From: Pseudarthrobacter sp. NamE2
GTDB taxonomy: Bacteria; Actinomycetota; Actinomycetes; Actinomycetales; Micrococcaceae
Length of the DNA: 64,000 nucleotides
Direction of reading: 5' to 3'
Assembly: GCF_005796205.1 (NCBI RefSeq)
Contig: NZ_VAHN01000018.1
Coordinates: forward strand, 1 to 64,000
Shown: piece after piece, positions 24,662 to 33,670 of the stretch
Layout of the letters: each line of letters starts with the position of its first letter
How positions within the stretch are numbered: position 1 is the first letter of the stretch
Position numbers and translations under genes: made by a program
The notes under the pieces: model-generated
Databases searched by the model: none
Told to the model about the DNA's origin: nothing
Seen by the model: only the letters and a program-made list of their open reading frames with translations

Positions 24662-25507
24662 GTGGTGCAAAAGGCTGAACGGGTGACCGCCCCGCAGATC
24701 ACCGGCAGGAACCCTGCAGGCAGGCAGGGCAGGCCGGTGGGAAACGTTACCCGTGGGACCACGAATCCCAACCGCATGCGCCGGCTGGACCGCTGGCTTA
24801 CCGGGCCGCAGGCCTGGCGCCTCCGCGCCGCCGCCGACCCGCTGGTGGTGGACCTGGGCTATGGGGCCACCCCGGCAACCGCCGTCGAACTTTCTGAACG
24901 GCTGTCCGCCGTCCGTCCGGATGTCCGGGTTTGCGGCATCGAGATCGAGCCCGAACGCGTGCGCGCCGCCCTTCCCCTGCAGCGGCCGGGCCTCAGCTTC
25001 CACGTGGGCGGGTTCGAGCTGCCCGTTCCCGGCCGGCCAGTCCTGGTGCGGGCCTTCAACGTGCTGCGGCAGTACGAGGAGGCCGACGTGGCGGGGATCT
25101 GGCGGCTGGTTCAGGACCGCCTGGCGCCTGACGGGCTGTTCATCGACGGCACGTGCGACGAGATCGGCCGGCGGGTGGCCTGGTTGGCACTCGACGCCAA
25201 GCGTCCCCTGTCGCTGAGCGTCTCGGTACGCTTCGGCAGCTTTGCACTACCTTCTGACGTTGCGGAGCGGCTGCCGAAGGCGTTGATCCACCGCAATGTT
25301 CCCGGCGAGCGGGTGCACACGTTTATGCAGGCAATGGACCGCGCCTGGCTGGAAGCTGCACCCTTGGCGTCGTTCGGCAACCGGCAGCGCTGGCAGGGCA
25401 TGTGCCGGGCTTTGCGCGACGCCGGCTGGCCGCTTCAGGACGGACCCGCCCGGTGGCGGCTCGGGGAGCTGACCGTGGACTGGGAGGCCGTAGCGCCGCT
25501 GGCTTAG
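24662..25507 (+). CDS. class I SAM-dependent methyltransferase-like protein
   Basis: 281 residues with a Rossmann-type core: VVDLGYGATPATAVEL (motif I, about 61-76), IEIEPERV (motif II-like acidic end) and LAPDGLFIDGTCDEIGR after strand 5. The substrate is unknown; the family is conserved in actinobacteria beside gpm. The sequence MRRLDRWLTG before the domain is typical for this group. GTG codons at 24662 and 24665 are both possible starts; TAAAGT lies 7 bases upstream and no ribosome-binding site is obvious, so the message may be leaderless. It is divergent from gpm. Confidence 0.7.
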   Translation: MVQKAERVTAPQITGRNPAGRQGRPVGNVTRGTTNPNRMRRLDRWLTGPQAWRLRAAADPLVVDLGYGATPATAVELSERLSAVRPDVRVCGIEIEPERVRAALPLQRPGLSFHVGGFELPVPGRPVLVRAFNVLRQYEEADVAGIWRLVQDRLAPDGLFIDGTCDEIGRRVAWLALDAKRPLSLSVSVRFGSFALPSDVAERLPKALIHRNVPGERVHTFMQAMDRAWLEAAPLASFGNRQRWQGMCRALRDAGWPLQDGPARWRLGELTVDWEAVAPLA

Positions 25508-25561
25508 GAGGTACGACGGCGGGTTCCCCTGAGCGCTTGCAAGCCCGGGGGAGCATCGTGG

Positions 25562-25915
25562 TCACCAGGGGCCGTACGGCCCCATGTTGCGGCTGCCGCC
25601 GCGGCCGGCGTCCTTGACTGCGGGACGCACGTCGGCGAGGTAGACAGACGCGGCAACCACCGCGGCAAGTCCGAACAGGCCCAGCGTGCCGAAGAAGCCG
25701 CCGCCGCTGCTGAACAGCGAGATGACGCCGACCAGCGCGGCACCGCCCGTCAGCGCCAGCCAGAAGGTTTTGGTCCTCTTGCCCGTGGCCTCAAAAGCGT
25801 TGGCCCGGTGGCGCGCACAGTCCGCCACGGCCCACAGCTCAAGGCCCAGAGCCACGATGGCAAGGATAAAGAACACTGCCTGTTCAACAGGCCGAATAAT
25901 TAGTTCAGCGTCCAC
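25562..25915 (-). CDS. DUF2516 family membrane protein
   Basis: 117 residues with three hydrophobic segments (about 12-32, 50-68, 74-94) and a Gly/Arg-rich cytoplasmic tail. The N-terminal pattern (VEQAVFFILAIVALGLELWAV) and the AFEATGKRTKTFW loop match the DUF2516 family of small actinobacterial membrane proteins. No function is known. GTG start. It is 9 bases downstream-facing from the PLP enzyme on the same strand order but begins upstream of nothing else, so co-transcription is uncertain. Confidence 0.7.
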   Translation of the reverse strand: MDAELIIRPVEQAVFFILAIVALGLELWAVADCARHRANAFEATGKRTKTFWLALTGGAALVGVISLFSSGGGFFGTLGLFGLAAVVAASVYLADVRPAVKDAGRGGSRNMGPYGPW

Positions 25916-25924
25916 AGACCAAGC

Positions 25925-27115
25925 CTAGCCTCCCAGCGTGTCCAGCGCCTGCTTGAGGTCCGCCCAAAGGTCTTCGACGTTTTCGATGCCGACACTCAGG
26001 CGGACCAGGTTCTCCGGCACGCTCACCGGTTCCGCGGCGTGCCGGCGCCGGCGTTCGATCAGGGACTCAACTCCCCCGAGCGATGTGGCAGGCAGCCACA
26101 GCTGAAGGGCCCGGACCAGCTCGTCTGCAGCGCCGGCGCCGTCCAGCCCGCCGACGGGTGCCACCTGGATGCAGATGATGGACCCGAATCCGTTCATCTG
26201 CGCCTTGGCACGCTCATGCCCGGGGTCCGTGGCCAACCCCGGGAACCGGATCGACTGGATGGCGGGGTGCGGGCTGAGCCGCCCCGCCAGGACCGCGGCT
26301 GACTGCTGCGACCGTTCCACCCGAAGAGCAAGCGTCCGGAGGCCCCGCAGGGCGAGCCATGCTTCGAAGGGGCCGGCAATGCCGCCATGGATCGTCCTGT
26401 TATGCAGCAGTGCGGAGCGGATGTCCGGGTTGGAGGTGACCAGGGCACCGAGCACGACGTCGGAATGGCCGGCAAGGTACTTGGTCACCGAGTGCAGGAC
26501 GACGTCGGAACCCAGGGCCAGCGGCTGCTGCACCAGGGGCGTGGAAAAAGTATTGTCCGTGACCACGATGGCGCCGGCGTCGTGCGCCGCGGCGGTCAGG
26601 GCAGGGACGTCGGCGATGCCGAGCATGGGATTGGTGGGGCTTTCCAGCCACAGCATGGAAGCAGCGCGCCTGCCGGGACCGGCTGGCGCAAGCGCCGCCT
26701 TCACGGCATCTGTATCCGCGATATCCACCGTGCGGAGTTGGACAAACTCCTTCCGGGCCAGTTCCGAGGCCATCACCAGGGTGCCCGAATAGCTGTGGGT
26801 GGGCATGACCAGCACTCCCCCGGCGGGAATCAGCGACAGGGCAGAGCTGACCGCAGCCAGGCCGGACGCGTAGAGAAGGCCGGGCAGTTCAGCGCCCTCC
26901 AGTTGGCCAATTGCTTCTTCGAAGGGATCCCAGGTTGGGTTGGAGTACCGGCCGTAGCCCCGGTCGCCGGTATCGAGCGCGCCCGTGCCGAAGTAGGTGG
27001 AGGAGAGGACGACCGGCGGGTTAACGGGCTGGTCCCGTTCCCGCGGCGGGCGTCCGGCTGCAACCACAACCGTTTCTGCTGACAACCCGGCCGCCTGCTG
27101 ATCAGAAAGACTCAT
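25925..27115 (-). CDS. trans-sulfuration family PLP enzyme (cystathionine gamma-synthase/lyase type)
   Basis: 396 residues of the Cys/Met metabolism PLP family. RYSNPTWDPFEEAIGQLEG binds phosphate and substrate, TDNTF is the aspartate that pairs with the PLP ring, and K212 in SVTKYLAGHSD is the Schiff-base lysine. It may act as cystathionine gamma-synthase (MetB), gamma-lyase or homoserine sulfhydrylase; sequence alone does not decide. The ATG at 27115 is chosen because the frame further upstream runs into the divergent tmk promoter region and reads as non-coding. Confidence 0.85.
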   Translation of the reverse strand: MSLSDQQAAGLSAETVVVAAGRPPRERDQPVNPPVVLSSTYFGTGALDTGDRGYGRYSNPTWDPFEEAIGQLEGAELPGLLYASGLAAVSSALSLIPAGGVLVMPTHSYSGTLVMASELARKEFVQLRTVDIADTDAVKAALAPAGPGRRAASMLWLESPTNPMLGIADVPALTAAAHDAGAIVVTDNTFSTPLVQQPLALGSDVVLHSVTKYLAGHSDVVLGALVTSNPDIRSALLHNRTIHGGIAGPFEAWLALRGLRTLALRVERSQQSAAVLAGRLSPHPAIQSIRFPGLATDPGHERAKAQMNGFGSIICIQVAPVGGLDGAGAADELVRALQLWLPATSLGGVESLIERRRRHAAEPVSVPENLVRLSVGIENVEDLWADLKQALDTLGG

Positions 27116-27169
27116 GGTGAAAGCGTACTGGTCCCGCCGGCGACTGCCGGTACGGGGCAAACGCGGACC

Positions 27170-27201
27170 GGGGGCCGTCCACATAGGGGGCCGTCCACAT
27201 A
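27170..27201. repeat. 16-bp tandem duplication
   Basis: The unit GGGGGCCGTCCACATA occurs twice head to tail (27170-27185, 27186-27201) in the divergent gap between the PLP enzyme and tmk. It may be a recent duplication in a promoter region. Confidence 0.8.
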
Positions 27202-27250
27202 TACATCTCCCCGATCGGGATCCCGGCTTCCGAATCGGTAGGGTTAAGGG

Positions 27251-27949
27251 GTGAGTAAACAGGGGCCCGGACTTTTCATCGCGTTTGAGGGCGGCGATGG
27301 CGCCGGCAAGTCGACGCAGGCAGCCCGGCTTGGAGACACGCTTGAGGCCCGGGGATTCACCGTACTTCGGACGCGTGAGCCCGGCGGCACCCCGATTGGC
27401 GAGAAGCTGCGCTCCCTGGTTCTGGACCACGGCCACGGGCATATCGATGCCCGGACCGAAGCGCTGATCTTTGCCGCCTCCCGTGCGGCACATGCTGCCC
27501 AGGTGATCCGGCCGGCGCTGGAGCGGGGGGACATCGTCCTGACCGACCGCTATATCGATTCCTCTGTCGCCTACCAGGGCGCCGGGCGCGGCCTTGGAGA
27601 GGACGCGGTCCGGTCCCTGAACGAGTGGGCCACCTCCAGTCTGCAGCCCCACCTCACCGTCCTGCTGGATGTGGACCCGGCCGTGGGCCGCCAGCGGCGG
27701 ACTGCCGGCGATGCCGCCGAAGACCGGCTGGAATCAGAGACAGACGAGTTCCACGGCAGGATTCGGGATGCATTCCTGGAACTGGCTGCGGCGCGCCCCG
27801 ATTCCTACCTCGTATTGCCCGCACACTTGCCGGTTGAAAGTTTGGCCGCACAGATTCTCGGCCGGGTGGATTCGCTCCTTGCCGCGCAGGAGACGGAATC
27901 GGTGGGGGCCGTTCCTTCCGTTGGTGCCTCCGGCGGCGGCAACGCATGA
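27251..27949 (+). CDS. tmk: thymidylate kinase
   Basis: 232 residues; phosphorylates dTMP to dTDP. P-loop GGDGAGKS at 14-21, the LRTREPGGTP dTMP-binding motif, LTDRYIDSS (DRY/H motif) and a lid with RQRR. It is slightly longer than usual through a C-terminal Gly/Val-rich tail. GTG start at 27251. Its last four bases overlap the holB start (ATGA), the common bacterial tmk-holB pair linking precursor supply and replication. Confidence 0.95.
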   Translation: MSKQGPGLFIAFEGGDGAGKSTQAARLGDTLEARGFTVLRTREPGGTPIGEKLRSLVLDHGHGHIDARTEALIFAASRAAHAAQVIRPALERGDIVLTDRYIDSSVAYQGAGRGLGEDAVRSLNEWATSSLQPHLTVLLDVDPAVGRQRRTAGDAAEDRLESETDEFHGRIRDAFLELAAARPDSYLVLPAHLPVESLAAQILGRVDSLLAAQETESVGAVPSVGASGGGNA

Positions 27950-29109
27950 CTGTGTGGGATGACCTGCAGGGCCAGCCCGCCGTCGTCGAACAACTGCGCC
28001 TGGCATCCAGGGGTGAAGGCCTGACGCACGCGTGGCTGTTCACCGGGCCGCCGGGTTCTGGGCGGTCCAACGCGGCCAAGGCCTTTGCGGCGGCGTTGAA
28101 CTGCGACCAGGAAGACGTGAACCTGCGCGGCTGCGGCCACTGCCAGGCGTGCCGGACCATCCTGGGCGAAACCCACTCGGACGTGACGTTCGTACGGACC
28201 GAGAAAGTCACCATCACCATCGACGAGGCCCGGGAGCTTGTGGCAACGGCCGGAAATCGGCCTTCATCCGCCCGCTGGCGGATTATTGTGGTCGAAGACG
28301 CCGACCGGATGGCCGAGCGGACCACCAACGTGCTCCTGAAGGCGATCGAGGAGCCGACGCCGCGGACTGTGTGGATGCTGTGCGCCCCCTCCCCCGCAGA
28401 CGTGCTGGTCACCATCCGTTCACGGTGCCGCACTGTGGCGCTGCGGCTGCCTCCCGCCGCGGATGTCGCCGCCCTCCTGGTGAAGCGCGACGGCGTGGAC
28501 CCGGCTCTGGCGGAGCAGGCCGCCCGGGCGGCGCAAAGCCATGTCGGGATAGCCCGCCGCCTGGCCAGGGATGCTGCTGCACGCGAACGCCGCCTCGAGA
28601 CCGTGAAATTCCCGTTGGGGCTCCGCGGCGTCACTGCGGCCGTGATGATGGCGGACAAACTCGTAAAAATTGCTACTGCCGAGGCCGCCAGCTCGAACGA
28701 GGAGCGCGACGCAGCCGAGAAAGCCGCGCTGCTTGCCACGCTGGGCGCGCCGGAACCAGGCACCCTCCCCCCGGCCATGCGGAGCCAGGTGAAGCAGCTG
28801 GAGGAAGACCAGAAGCGCCGGGCAAAGCGTTCCATCACCGATTCCCTCGACCGCACCCTCACGGACCTGCTTTCGTTCTACCGGGACGTCCTTATTATCC
28901 AGCTTGGGAATGCCGTGGAGCTGGTGAACGTTGAGTTGAGGGGCGAACTGGAGGAGTTCGCCAGGCGTTCCACTCCGGAAGCCACTCTTGCCCGGATGGA
29001 CGCCATCAACAAAGCCCGCGAACGAATCACCACCACCAACGTTGCCCCGCTGTTGGCCATTGAGTCCATGGCAGCCAGCCTGATCCAGCCTTCCAAGGAG
29101 ACCCGATGA
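27946..29109 (+). CDS. holB: DNA polymerase III subunit delta'
   Basis: A 387-residue clamp-loader subunit. The degenerate Walker A GPPGSGRS (34-41) has Arg in place of Lys, as expected for non-hydrolysing delta'. The zinc module uses C53, C63, C66 and C69 (RGCGHCQAC). VVEDADRM is the Walker B region and SRC after it an SRC-like motif. The C-terminal collar domain is extended compared with proteobacterial HolB. Overlaps tmk at its start and the lipoprotein hydrolase at its end by 4 bases each, so all three are probably co-translated. Confidence 0.93.
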   Translation: MTVWDDLQGQPAVVEQLRLASRGEGLTHAWLFTGPPGSGRSNAAKAFAAALNCDQEDVNLRGCGHCQACRTILGETHSDVTFVRTEKVTITIDEARELVATAGNRPSSARWRIIVVEDADRMAERTTNVLLKAIEEPTPRTVWMLCAPSPADVLVTIRSRCRTVALRLPPAADVAALLVKRDGVDPALAEQAARAAQSHVGIARRLARDAAARERRLETVKFPLGLRGVTAAVMMADKLVKIATAEAASSNEERDAAEKAALLATLGAPEPGTLPPAMRSQVKQLEEDQKRRAKRSITDSLDRTLTDLLSFYRDVLIIQLGNAVELVNVELRGELEEFARRSTPEATLARMDAINKARERITTTNVAPLLAIESMAASLIQPSKETR

Positions 29110-30671
29110 CTGCCCGTCCCCTGCCCGCACGCCCCCGGTCCTTCACGGTCGGTGTCCGTGCCGCCGGCGCCATGGTTCTGGCCATGGTCCTGGCCTCGTG
29201 CAGCCTCCTCAACGGCGGGAACTCCAACCAGGAGACGGCCACGGCCAAGGCGGATCCGTCCATCGTGGCGTCAGCCCCTGCCAATCTGGAACGGTTCTAC
29301 TCGCAGGAAGTGGTCTGGGAGCCATGCGAGAGCCAGTTCCAGTGCGCCAAGGTGACAGTGCCCATGGACTATGAGGTTCCCGACGGCGAAACTATCGAGA
29401 TTGCCGCGCTGCGGGCGCCCAGCACGGGCACCAGGACCGGCAGCCTGTTGGTCAACCCCGGCGGTCCCGGAGCATCCGGCTACGACTTCGTAAAGGACGC
29501 AGCGGCAACGCACTTTTCGCAGTCCGTCCGTGACGCCTACGACCTGGTAGGCTTCGATCCCCGCGGCGTGAAGCGTTCAGCTCCCGTCACCTGCCTGAGC
29601 GATGCGGAGCGGGACGAGGCCAGGGCAAAGATCTACGACCTGGGAACGGATGCCGGGCTGGCAGCCGCGCGGGCTGACAACAAGGCGATCGCTGACCAGT
29701 GTGCCGAAAAAACCGGGGAAGTCCTGGGTCACATCGACACGGAGAGCGCCGCCAGGGACCTGGATGTCCTGCGCGCCGTGGTCAACGACACCAAGCTGAA
29801 CTACCTTGGCTACTCCTACGGCACTTTCCTCGGCTCTACGTACGCGTCCCTGTTCCCCGACAATGTGGGACGCATGGTCCTGGACGGCGCCCTGGATCCC
29901 TCCATCAGCAACGAGGAACTGACCAGCGGCCAGGCCCGTGCTTTCGAGAAAGCCATCAGGACATACGTCGCCAGCTGCCAGCAGCAGGAAAACTGCCCGC
30001 TCAGCGGCGATGTCGATTCCGGAGTCCAGCAGATCCGTGACCTCATTGCAGCGGTCCAGGAAACACCGCGCACAGCCAAGGACGGACGTCTGGTCAACGC
30101 CACCATGTTCGTGAGCGGCCTTATCACGCCGCTCTACAACGACCAGAGCTGGCCGGCCCTGACCCAGGCGCTGGACGCTGCCATGGCGGGCGATGTCAGC
30201 CTCATGCTGCGCCTGGCGGACCTTGGCGCTGATCGTGCGTCCAACGGCTCCTACACATCCAACTCGACGTTTGCCTTCAACGCCATCAACTGCCTGGACT
30301 ATCCGATGGAGTCCGACCCGGCAGGGATGCGGGCGGAGCAGCAGCGCCTGATGCAGGAATCGCCCACACTTGGCTACTTCTTCGCCTATGGCGGCACCAG
30401 CTGCTCCGACTGGCCCTACAAGAACGTCCGGACGCCCGCGCCGGTCGAGTACACCGGCGAGTCCCCCATCGTCGTTATTGGCACCACCGGCGACCCCGCC
30501 ACTCCCGTTGAATGGGCTGCGTCCCTGCGGAAGCAGTTGGGAAATGCCACCCTGATGACCTGGGAAGGCGAGGGGCACACCGCCTACGGACGTTCCAACA
30601 GCTGCCTTGAGGATCCGGTGGACCGGTACCTGCTGAACGGCGAAGTTCCCGCCGACAACACGGTGTGTTGA
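29106..30671 (+). CDS. lipoprotein alpha/beta hydrolase with TAP-like C-terminus (tripeptidyl aminopeptidase type)
   Basis: 521 residues. An N-terminal lipobox (VLASCS) gives lipidated C32, so it is extracellular and anchored to the membrane. The alpha/beta hydrolase core has an oxyanion segment NPGGPGASGYDF and nucleophile S237 in YLGYSYGTFLGS; the C-terminal region with VIGTTGDPATPVEWA and EGHTAYGRS supplies the Asp and His, as in TAP-like S33 peptidases. Probably an exopeptidase; substrate unknown. It ends the tmk-holB cluster, a conserved order in Arthrobacter-type genomes. Confidence 0.88.
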   Translation: MTARPLPARPRSFTVGVRAAGAMVLAMVLASCSLLNGGNSNQETATAKADPSIVASAPANLERFYSQEVVWEPCESQFQCAKVTVPMDYEVPDGETIEIAALRAPSTGTRTGSLLVNPGGPGASGYDFVKDAAATHFSQSVRDAYDLVGFDPRGVKRSAPVTCLSDAERDEARAKIYDLGTDAGLAAARADNKAIADQCAEKTGEVLGHIDTESAARDLDVLRAVVNDTKLNYLGYSYGTFLGSTYASLFPDNVGRMVLDGALDPSISNEELTSGQARAFEKAIRTYVASCQQQENCPLSGDVDSGVQQIRDLIAAVQETPRTAKDGRLVNATMFVSGLITPLYNDQSWPALTQALDAAMAGDVSLMLRLADLGADRASNGSYTSNSTFAFNAINCLDYPMESDPAGMRAEQQRLMQESPTLGYFFAYGGTSCSDWPYKNVRTPAPVEYTGESPIVVIGTTGDPATPVEWAASLRKQLGNATLMTWEGEGHTAYGRSNSCLEDPVDRYLLNGEVPADNTVC

Positions 30672-30700
30672 ACGCCTCAACTGCAGGAGTGCTGCTCATT

Positions 30701-30727
30701 TTGACCCGGGCGCCGGGACTCTATTAC
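30701..30727 (+). promoter_or_regulatory. candidate tRNA-Thr promoter
   Basis: TTGACC (30701-30706) and TATTAC (30722-30727) are 15 bases apart, about 50 bases before the tRNA. The spacer is short, so the call is tentative. Confidence 0.35.
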
Positions 30728-30775
30728 AGTTGACTCTTGCATGAGGCGCCCGGTCGGCCGGGGAATTCATGCGGC

Positions 30776-30848
30776 GCTTCCTTAGCTCAGTCGGTAGAGC
30801 GTTTCACTCGTAATGAAAAGGTCATCAGTTCGATTCTGATAGGAAGCT
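30776..30848 (+). tRNA. tRNA-Thr (anticodon CGT)
   Basis: 73 nt with a 7-bp acceptor stem (GCTTCCT / AGGAAGC), D-arm TAGCTCAGTCGGTAGAGC, anticodon stem TTTCA/TGAAA with loop CTCGTAA (anticodon CGT at 30809-30811) and T-arm with GTTCGATTC. No encoded CCA. It marks the left boundary of the accessory island. Confidence 0.97.
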
Positions 30849-30854
30849 CGGGAT

Positions 30855-30897
30855 AAACCCCGGACAGCCCCTGAATCCAGGGGTTTCCGGGGTTTTT
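30855..30897 (+). terminator. terminator of tRNA-Thr
   Basis: Outer arms AAACCCCGGA (30855-30864) and TCCGGGGTTT (30886-30895) enclose an inner CCCCTG...CAGGGG hairpin and end in TTTTT. The 3' arm is also the start of the left direct repeat. Confidence 0.8.
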
Positions 30898-30940
30898 CGC
30901 TGGTTAAGCGGTGAAGTCTCCTTGGGGGCAGGGCACACTT
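30881..30940 (+). repeat. left copy of 60-bp imperfect direct repeat (candidate attachment-site remnant)
   Basis: 47 of 60 bases match 34066-34125 with no gaps; the first 30 bases differ at 2 positions and the last 15 (GGGCAGGGCACACTT region) match. It lies 33 bases after tRNA-Thr. Origin by integration is inferred. Confidence 0.65.
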
Positions 30941-31054
30941 ATGGCACACTTTGTCGCTCCGTCCAAAGCGCTTGCGTGGGTGATGAGATTCTAGTCCCGC
31001 CTCATAGCTCCCCTGCCGTGGCTCGCACGTGGATAAGGTCCAGGCCTGGGACAA

Positions 31055-31349
31055 CAAATCACTGGCAATGACCGAGGGCAATTCGAGGTTACAACGGCCA
31101 CGGGAAGCGTCTATCTGGTCTCGCTTTTTGAGGAACACAAAATCACGCGCCTGCCGGTAGCCACCCTTCCGGCAGAAGGTTCCAAGCCGTAGCTTCATCG
31201 CAGTTGCGCCGTGACGGTGAGGAACTGGAGCTACTTATGCTCGTGGTCTGCCAAGTTGGAGCGCCAGCACAATTCTGGGTTCAGATTCGCACGGTGTCTC
31301 GACGCTCAGGACTACGTCTCTGGCCGTCTGTATGAGGCTGTTTAGCTAG
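31055..31349 (+). pseudogene. frameshifted small hypothetical gene remnant
   Basis: Three reading frames together give one protein-like path: GQFEVTTATGSVYLVSLFE to a stop at 31190, then LRRDGEELELLMLVVCQVG with GAPAQFWVQIR in a second frame from 31204, then DGVSTLRTTSL-type sequence in a third to the stop at 31349. This resembles small actinobacterial hypothetical proteins that start with a beta strand over Thr/Gly and end in a T-L-R-S/T-T motif. At least two frameshifts make it non-functional. The family match is from memory, so moderate confidence. Confidence 0.5.
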
Positions 31350-31808
31350 GGTGGAGGCCCTGCGACAGCAGAGTTTATGTTCAGGGTCTTGTGGTCGTAG
31401 AAGCTGAGCCGCTCGGCCGATCCGCATGATCTGGTTGGACCGCTCCTCGTGCTCTAGGACGATCATCCCCCCGGCGCAGTGCATTGACCTCCCTGTCGTC
31501 TCCCCGGCGCCGTCCTCGCTGCGATAATTTAGGGCCTTGTGGCGATGGAAGGAACCGCCGCCATGCAGGTGGTTGCCGATTCCCTGGGCGCGGTCAGGGT
31601 CTAGGAGGGCAAGCTAATCGGTGCGGAACGGGCACGCGCCGCAGGGCTGCTTGAAATTAAAGGCGGTGACGGGTGAAGTGGCCCATGGGTCCTATGTGTG
31701 CGGAGCACGCCTTTACCTGCCTCAGTTCGCACCTGCGCTGGAAGCCTCCACCGCGCTGATCATGAAGGGGCGCTGTCGCCCGGCGAAGAGAGGGGCTAGG
31801 GTCTGGTC

Positions 31809-32303
31809 ATGAAGCCAATCATTCTTCTTGACGTCAACGGCGTGCTCAACCCGCAGCTGGATTCTGATGGTCAATCCGATAATGCTGGTCCTCACCTGTC
31901 GGACTTGAAGCGTGCCCTGGTGCGTCGGCTCGCCACCAAGGGAAGGATTGCATGGGTATCGACATCACCTTCAGACATTCTGGACAGCCTTGAAGCGCAA
32001 CTGGAACTTGAAGCGAAGCCCCTGCGGGTTCCGATAGAGCCAGAACCGGGCGATGATGACCAGCAGACGCCAAAGCTTGGCTCGATAACAAGATGGTTGG
32101 GCAGCATGGATGCAGAGGGCCAGTCGGACTGGGACGGCGTTGTGTGGATCGACGACCAACTCGGTCCTGACGTGCACGACTGGGCCCATCATTACGTCCA
32201 CCCAGTCCTACTGGAGAAACCGCACCCGGACGAGGGCCTGACCGAAGCTCATGTCGTGGCGGTGCAGGTCTTCATCAACAGTGAGGACCGTGACCCGGAC
32301 TAG
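31809..32303 (+). CDS. HAD-like hydrolase with altered motif I
   Basis: 164 residues. The N-terminus LLDVNGVLNP corresponds to HAD motif I (DxDGVLN), as in the HAD domain of the Swiss Army Knife RNA repair protein group; VSTSPSD resembles the motif II serine/threonine and VVWIDDQ the motif IV acidic pair. The second motif I aspartate is replaced by N10, the residue that normally acts as general acid/base in phosphatases, so activity may be lost or changed. ATG start at 31809, weak upstream AGGGG. It is the only apparently intact enzyme gene in the island. Confidence 0.65.
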   Translation: MKPIILLDVNGVLNPQLDSDGQSDNAGPHLSDLKRALVRRLATKGRIAWVSTSPSDILDSLEAQLELEAKPLRVPIEPEPGDDDQQTPKLGSITRWLGSMDAEGQSDWDGVVWIDDQLGPDVHDWAHHYVHPVLLEKPHPDEGLTEAHVVAVQVFINSEDRDPD

Positions 32304-32427
32304 GGACGGCGAACCTGATTCAGCAGTGAGTTAGGAGCGCCCATCCGGTCTTCCGCGTGATTCCTGGCCGCCTCGGCCTGGGGGAAAATGCCGCCGCCTG
32401 CGAGATAACCCTTTAGAGTCTTTGCCT

Positions 32428-33013
32428 GTGAACGTAAGAGCCAGCAACGTCTCGGTTCGCTCAGTCCAGCGTGTCGTCATCGTTCATGGATACGAGTCCT
32501 CCCCGGACGCGAACTGGTTCCCCTGGCTTCAGGGTGAACTTCAAGCGAAAGGCGTAGACGTCACGGTTGTTCCCCCCTGACCCTGACGATCCCGAACCGA
32601 CAGCGTGGGAGAAGGCTGTAAGTGCAGCGCTTGGAGTACCGGACGCGGGAACCGTAATGCTCGTCCACTCCCTCGGTGCGATCACCGCATTACGGGTCCT
32701 GGCAGCCCTCCCGGAGCCGTGTCAGCTAGGCGGCCTTGTCCTGGTAGCCGGCTTCGTTGAGCCGCTCGATGCATTGCCGCAACTGGATCGATACCTCTCA
32801 GCGGGTGTGGACGTTGAACGCCTGGCAGGAAACATCCGAAAGCGGACAGCGTTCCGCTCCGGAAACGGACCCGTATGTGCCGCCAACAGCGTCGGATGAC
32901 CTCGCAGACCCCTGAGTGCACAGTTGCTGGTCCATCCGGAAGCCGGACACTTTATGGCCGAAGACGGGGTGACAACCTTTCCCGCGGTGCTTGACCTTGT
33001 TCGATCCCAGTAG
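32428..33013 (+). pseudogene. RBBP9/YdeN-type serine hydrolase, broken by frameshifts
   Basis: Frame 1 from a GTG encodes IVHGYESSPDANWFPWLQGE and stops at 32578-32580 inside a run of six C; dropping one C restores VVPPDPDDPEPTAWEKA and the nucleophile motif LVHSLGAITA. A second shift near 32870 is needed to read DPYVPPTASDDLADP, and a third to reach HPEAGHFMAEDGV and the stop at 33011. The Ser, Asp and His of the triad are thus all present but in three frames. Either decay or sequencing errors; three lesions favour decay. Confidence 0.75.
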
Positions 33014-33074
33014 CCCTTGAGTGCCGGATCAAGGGGTGGAAGCCCATTCACAAGAACATCGTGATCGCCACACC

Positions 33075-33293
33075 TTAAGCTGATCCTGTCCGGGCCTGGC
33101 GGGTACTTAGCCCCGCTGCTGGCGGCCGCGCCCGGATGACCTCTGCTATGCCGGCCAGGGCCAGCGGGAACGACGCAACGGCGGCCAGGTGCCGCGTCAG
33201 TCCGTAGGGGTCGTCCAGCGCTGCCCAGCCAACGAGGAGTCCGGGCAGCCCGGCACAGACGCTCACCCAAGCAATCGGCCTTGTGTGAGCCAT
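33075..33293 (-). CDS. small putative membrane protein
   Basis: 72 residues with two hydrophobic stretches (about 8-25 and 34-52) separated by WAALDDPYGL, and a basic, Arg-rich C-terminus. ATG start. No recognised family. The two-helix pattern and steady use of G/C third positions suggest a real small gene, but it stands alone in the decayed zone. Confidence 0.4.
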   Translation of the reverse strand: MAHTRPIAWVSVCAGLPGLLVGWAALDDPYGLTRHLAAVASFPLALAGIAEVIRARPPAAGLSTRQARTGSA

Positions 33294-33382
33294 TCCAATT
33301 CTGAAGGCACCTAATTCAGAAGGATTATGGGCCGGAGTGGGATTTTGTTGCCAACGGCATACAAAGCGGTGCCCTCCATACG

Positions 33383-33670
33383 ATGGTTCAACCCCGCTCG
33401 CTATTCCGCAATGAAGAACAGTGCCACGAAGAGCCTGTACTTGGGCCGCCCGGGACGGAATGGACAGAAACCGTGTGTAGAGACGTTCCTGTCTACACCG
33501 GCTACCAGGCCCCAGAGTTCGACTTTTGGGTAGAAGCCGGAAAAGTCATATCAGGAATGTTCATCGACATGGTCGAGGCCGCAGCTGCTGGTCTGATACT
33601 GATTCTCTTCGCCCTCATGTTCATGGGCGAGGAAGCTCCGGCCAAGAAGCGCAAAAAGATTTTCTGGTAG
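33383..33670 (+). CDS. hypothetical small membrane protein
   Basis: 95 residues: an acidic, Cys/Trp-containing head (1-52), one membrane helix (about 62-80, AAAAGLILILFALMFMG) and a basic tail KKRKKIFW. Codon use is richer in A/T than in neighbouring core genes. A competing frame starts at 33327 behind AGAAGGATT, so the true N-terminus may have been lost to a frameshift. No known family. Confidence 0.35.
   Translation: MVQPRSLFRNEEQCHEEPVLGPPGTEWTETVCRDVPVYTGYQAPEFDFWVEAGKVISGMFIDMVEAAAAGLILILFALMFMGEEAPAKKRKKIFW

Noticed and set aside
30782..31198. 138-codon minus-strand frame ending in RTDDLFITSETLYRLS
   Set aside because: It reads antisense through tRNA-Thr; this is a well-known spurious ORF type, not a protein gene.
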